A DNA stretch of 64,000 nt, from assembly GCA_947623455.1 (NCBI GenBank), contig OX392542.1:12903625-12967624 (forward strand), given 5' to 3'. Shown one piece after another: positions 63,689 to 64,000 of the stretch (the first letter of the stretch is position 1; the number at the start of each line of letters is the position of its first letter). Under the pieces are notes generated by a model. That model searched no databases and was not told the origin of the DNA. It saw nothing but the letters and a program-made list of their open reading frames with translations. Origin of the DNA: Mimachlamys varia (taxonomy: Eukaryota; Mollusca; Bivalvia; Pectinida; Pectinidae). The position numbers and the translations under genes were made by a program.

Positions 63689-64000
63689 CTGTGACCTTCA
63701 AACATCAGACATCGTTAAATCATACGGCAGGCAGTAGTTAAAACACTAAGTGTCACAGTGGTTGAATATCTAGTCACTAATAACTAACTCATTGAGAGGG
63801 AATGTACCAGAACCCTTCAGTGGAGCATTGTTTTAGTAAACCAAATGTCACCAACTCAGACTTTTAACTGTTGGATTCATAAGGACCCATTCGGAACAAG
63901 TTCATCAGCCGTAAGCTTGTCATGGGCAAAGTTGAATGTGGTCTTTCTGTAGATGAACAGGTTCATGCTGAATACTATATCAAATACATGTAGTGTACAG

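Overview
This is a non-coding-rich, AT-rich animal nuclear sequence. Genes are split by short GT-AG introns, and the spacers are full of tRNA-derived SINEs, small inverted-repeat transposons and satellites. The SINE types and the shape of the repeats are what one meets in mollusc genomes, so a bivalve is my best guess. That guess is inference; no species is recognised.

1-28,615: a tandem array of one gene family on the + strand. Copy A (last four exons only, 1-3,486), copy B (complete, 9 exons, 7,016-15,276) and copy C (complete, 9 exons, 18,560-28,615) share exon sizes and phases. A lone decayed first exon (17,604-18,034) sits between B and C. B and C each predict a 626-residue secreted protein with a signal peptide, about 11 N-glycosylation sequons and a single cysteine. 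I do not recognise the family. A motif recurs four times along the chain, suggesting an all-helical repeat fold. Both intact promoters have a TATA box 74 bases before the ATG and two GATA-type sites. The dead first exon keeps the GATA sites but has lost TATA. Because the copies align, they serve as each other's empty sites and date several transposon insertions.

28,616-43,500: no intact multi-exon gene except a small - strand collagen-like gene (32,231-33,620). Its protein has 35 Gly-X-Y triplets, mostly Gly-Pro-Thr, then a hydrophobic segment and a Gly/Tyr-rich tail. The rest is dispersed repeat families, SINEs, palindromes, a minisatellite and one probable decayed exon (38,190-38,481).

43,515-58,281: one unbroken satellite of about 14.8 kb, made of 37- and 38-bp units. 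It includes a tandem duplication with a 3,692-bp offset. The many short reading frames in it come from the unit length and are not genes.

58,282-64,000: a SINE split by a palindromic transposon, an orphan exon candidate, an element with 140-bp inverted arms, and a two-exon ankyrin-repeat membrane protein resembling ANKRD46 (61,633-63,688).
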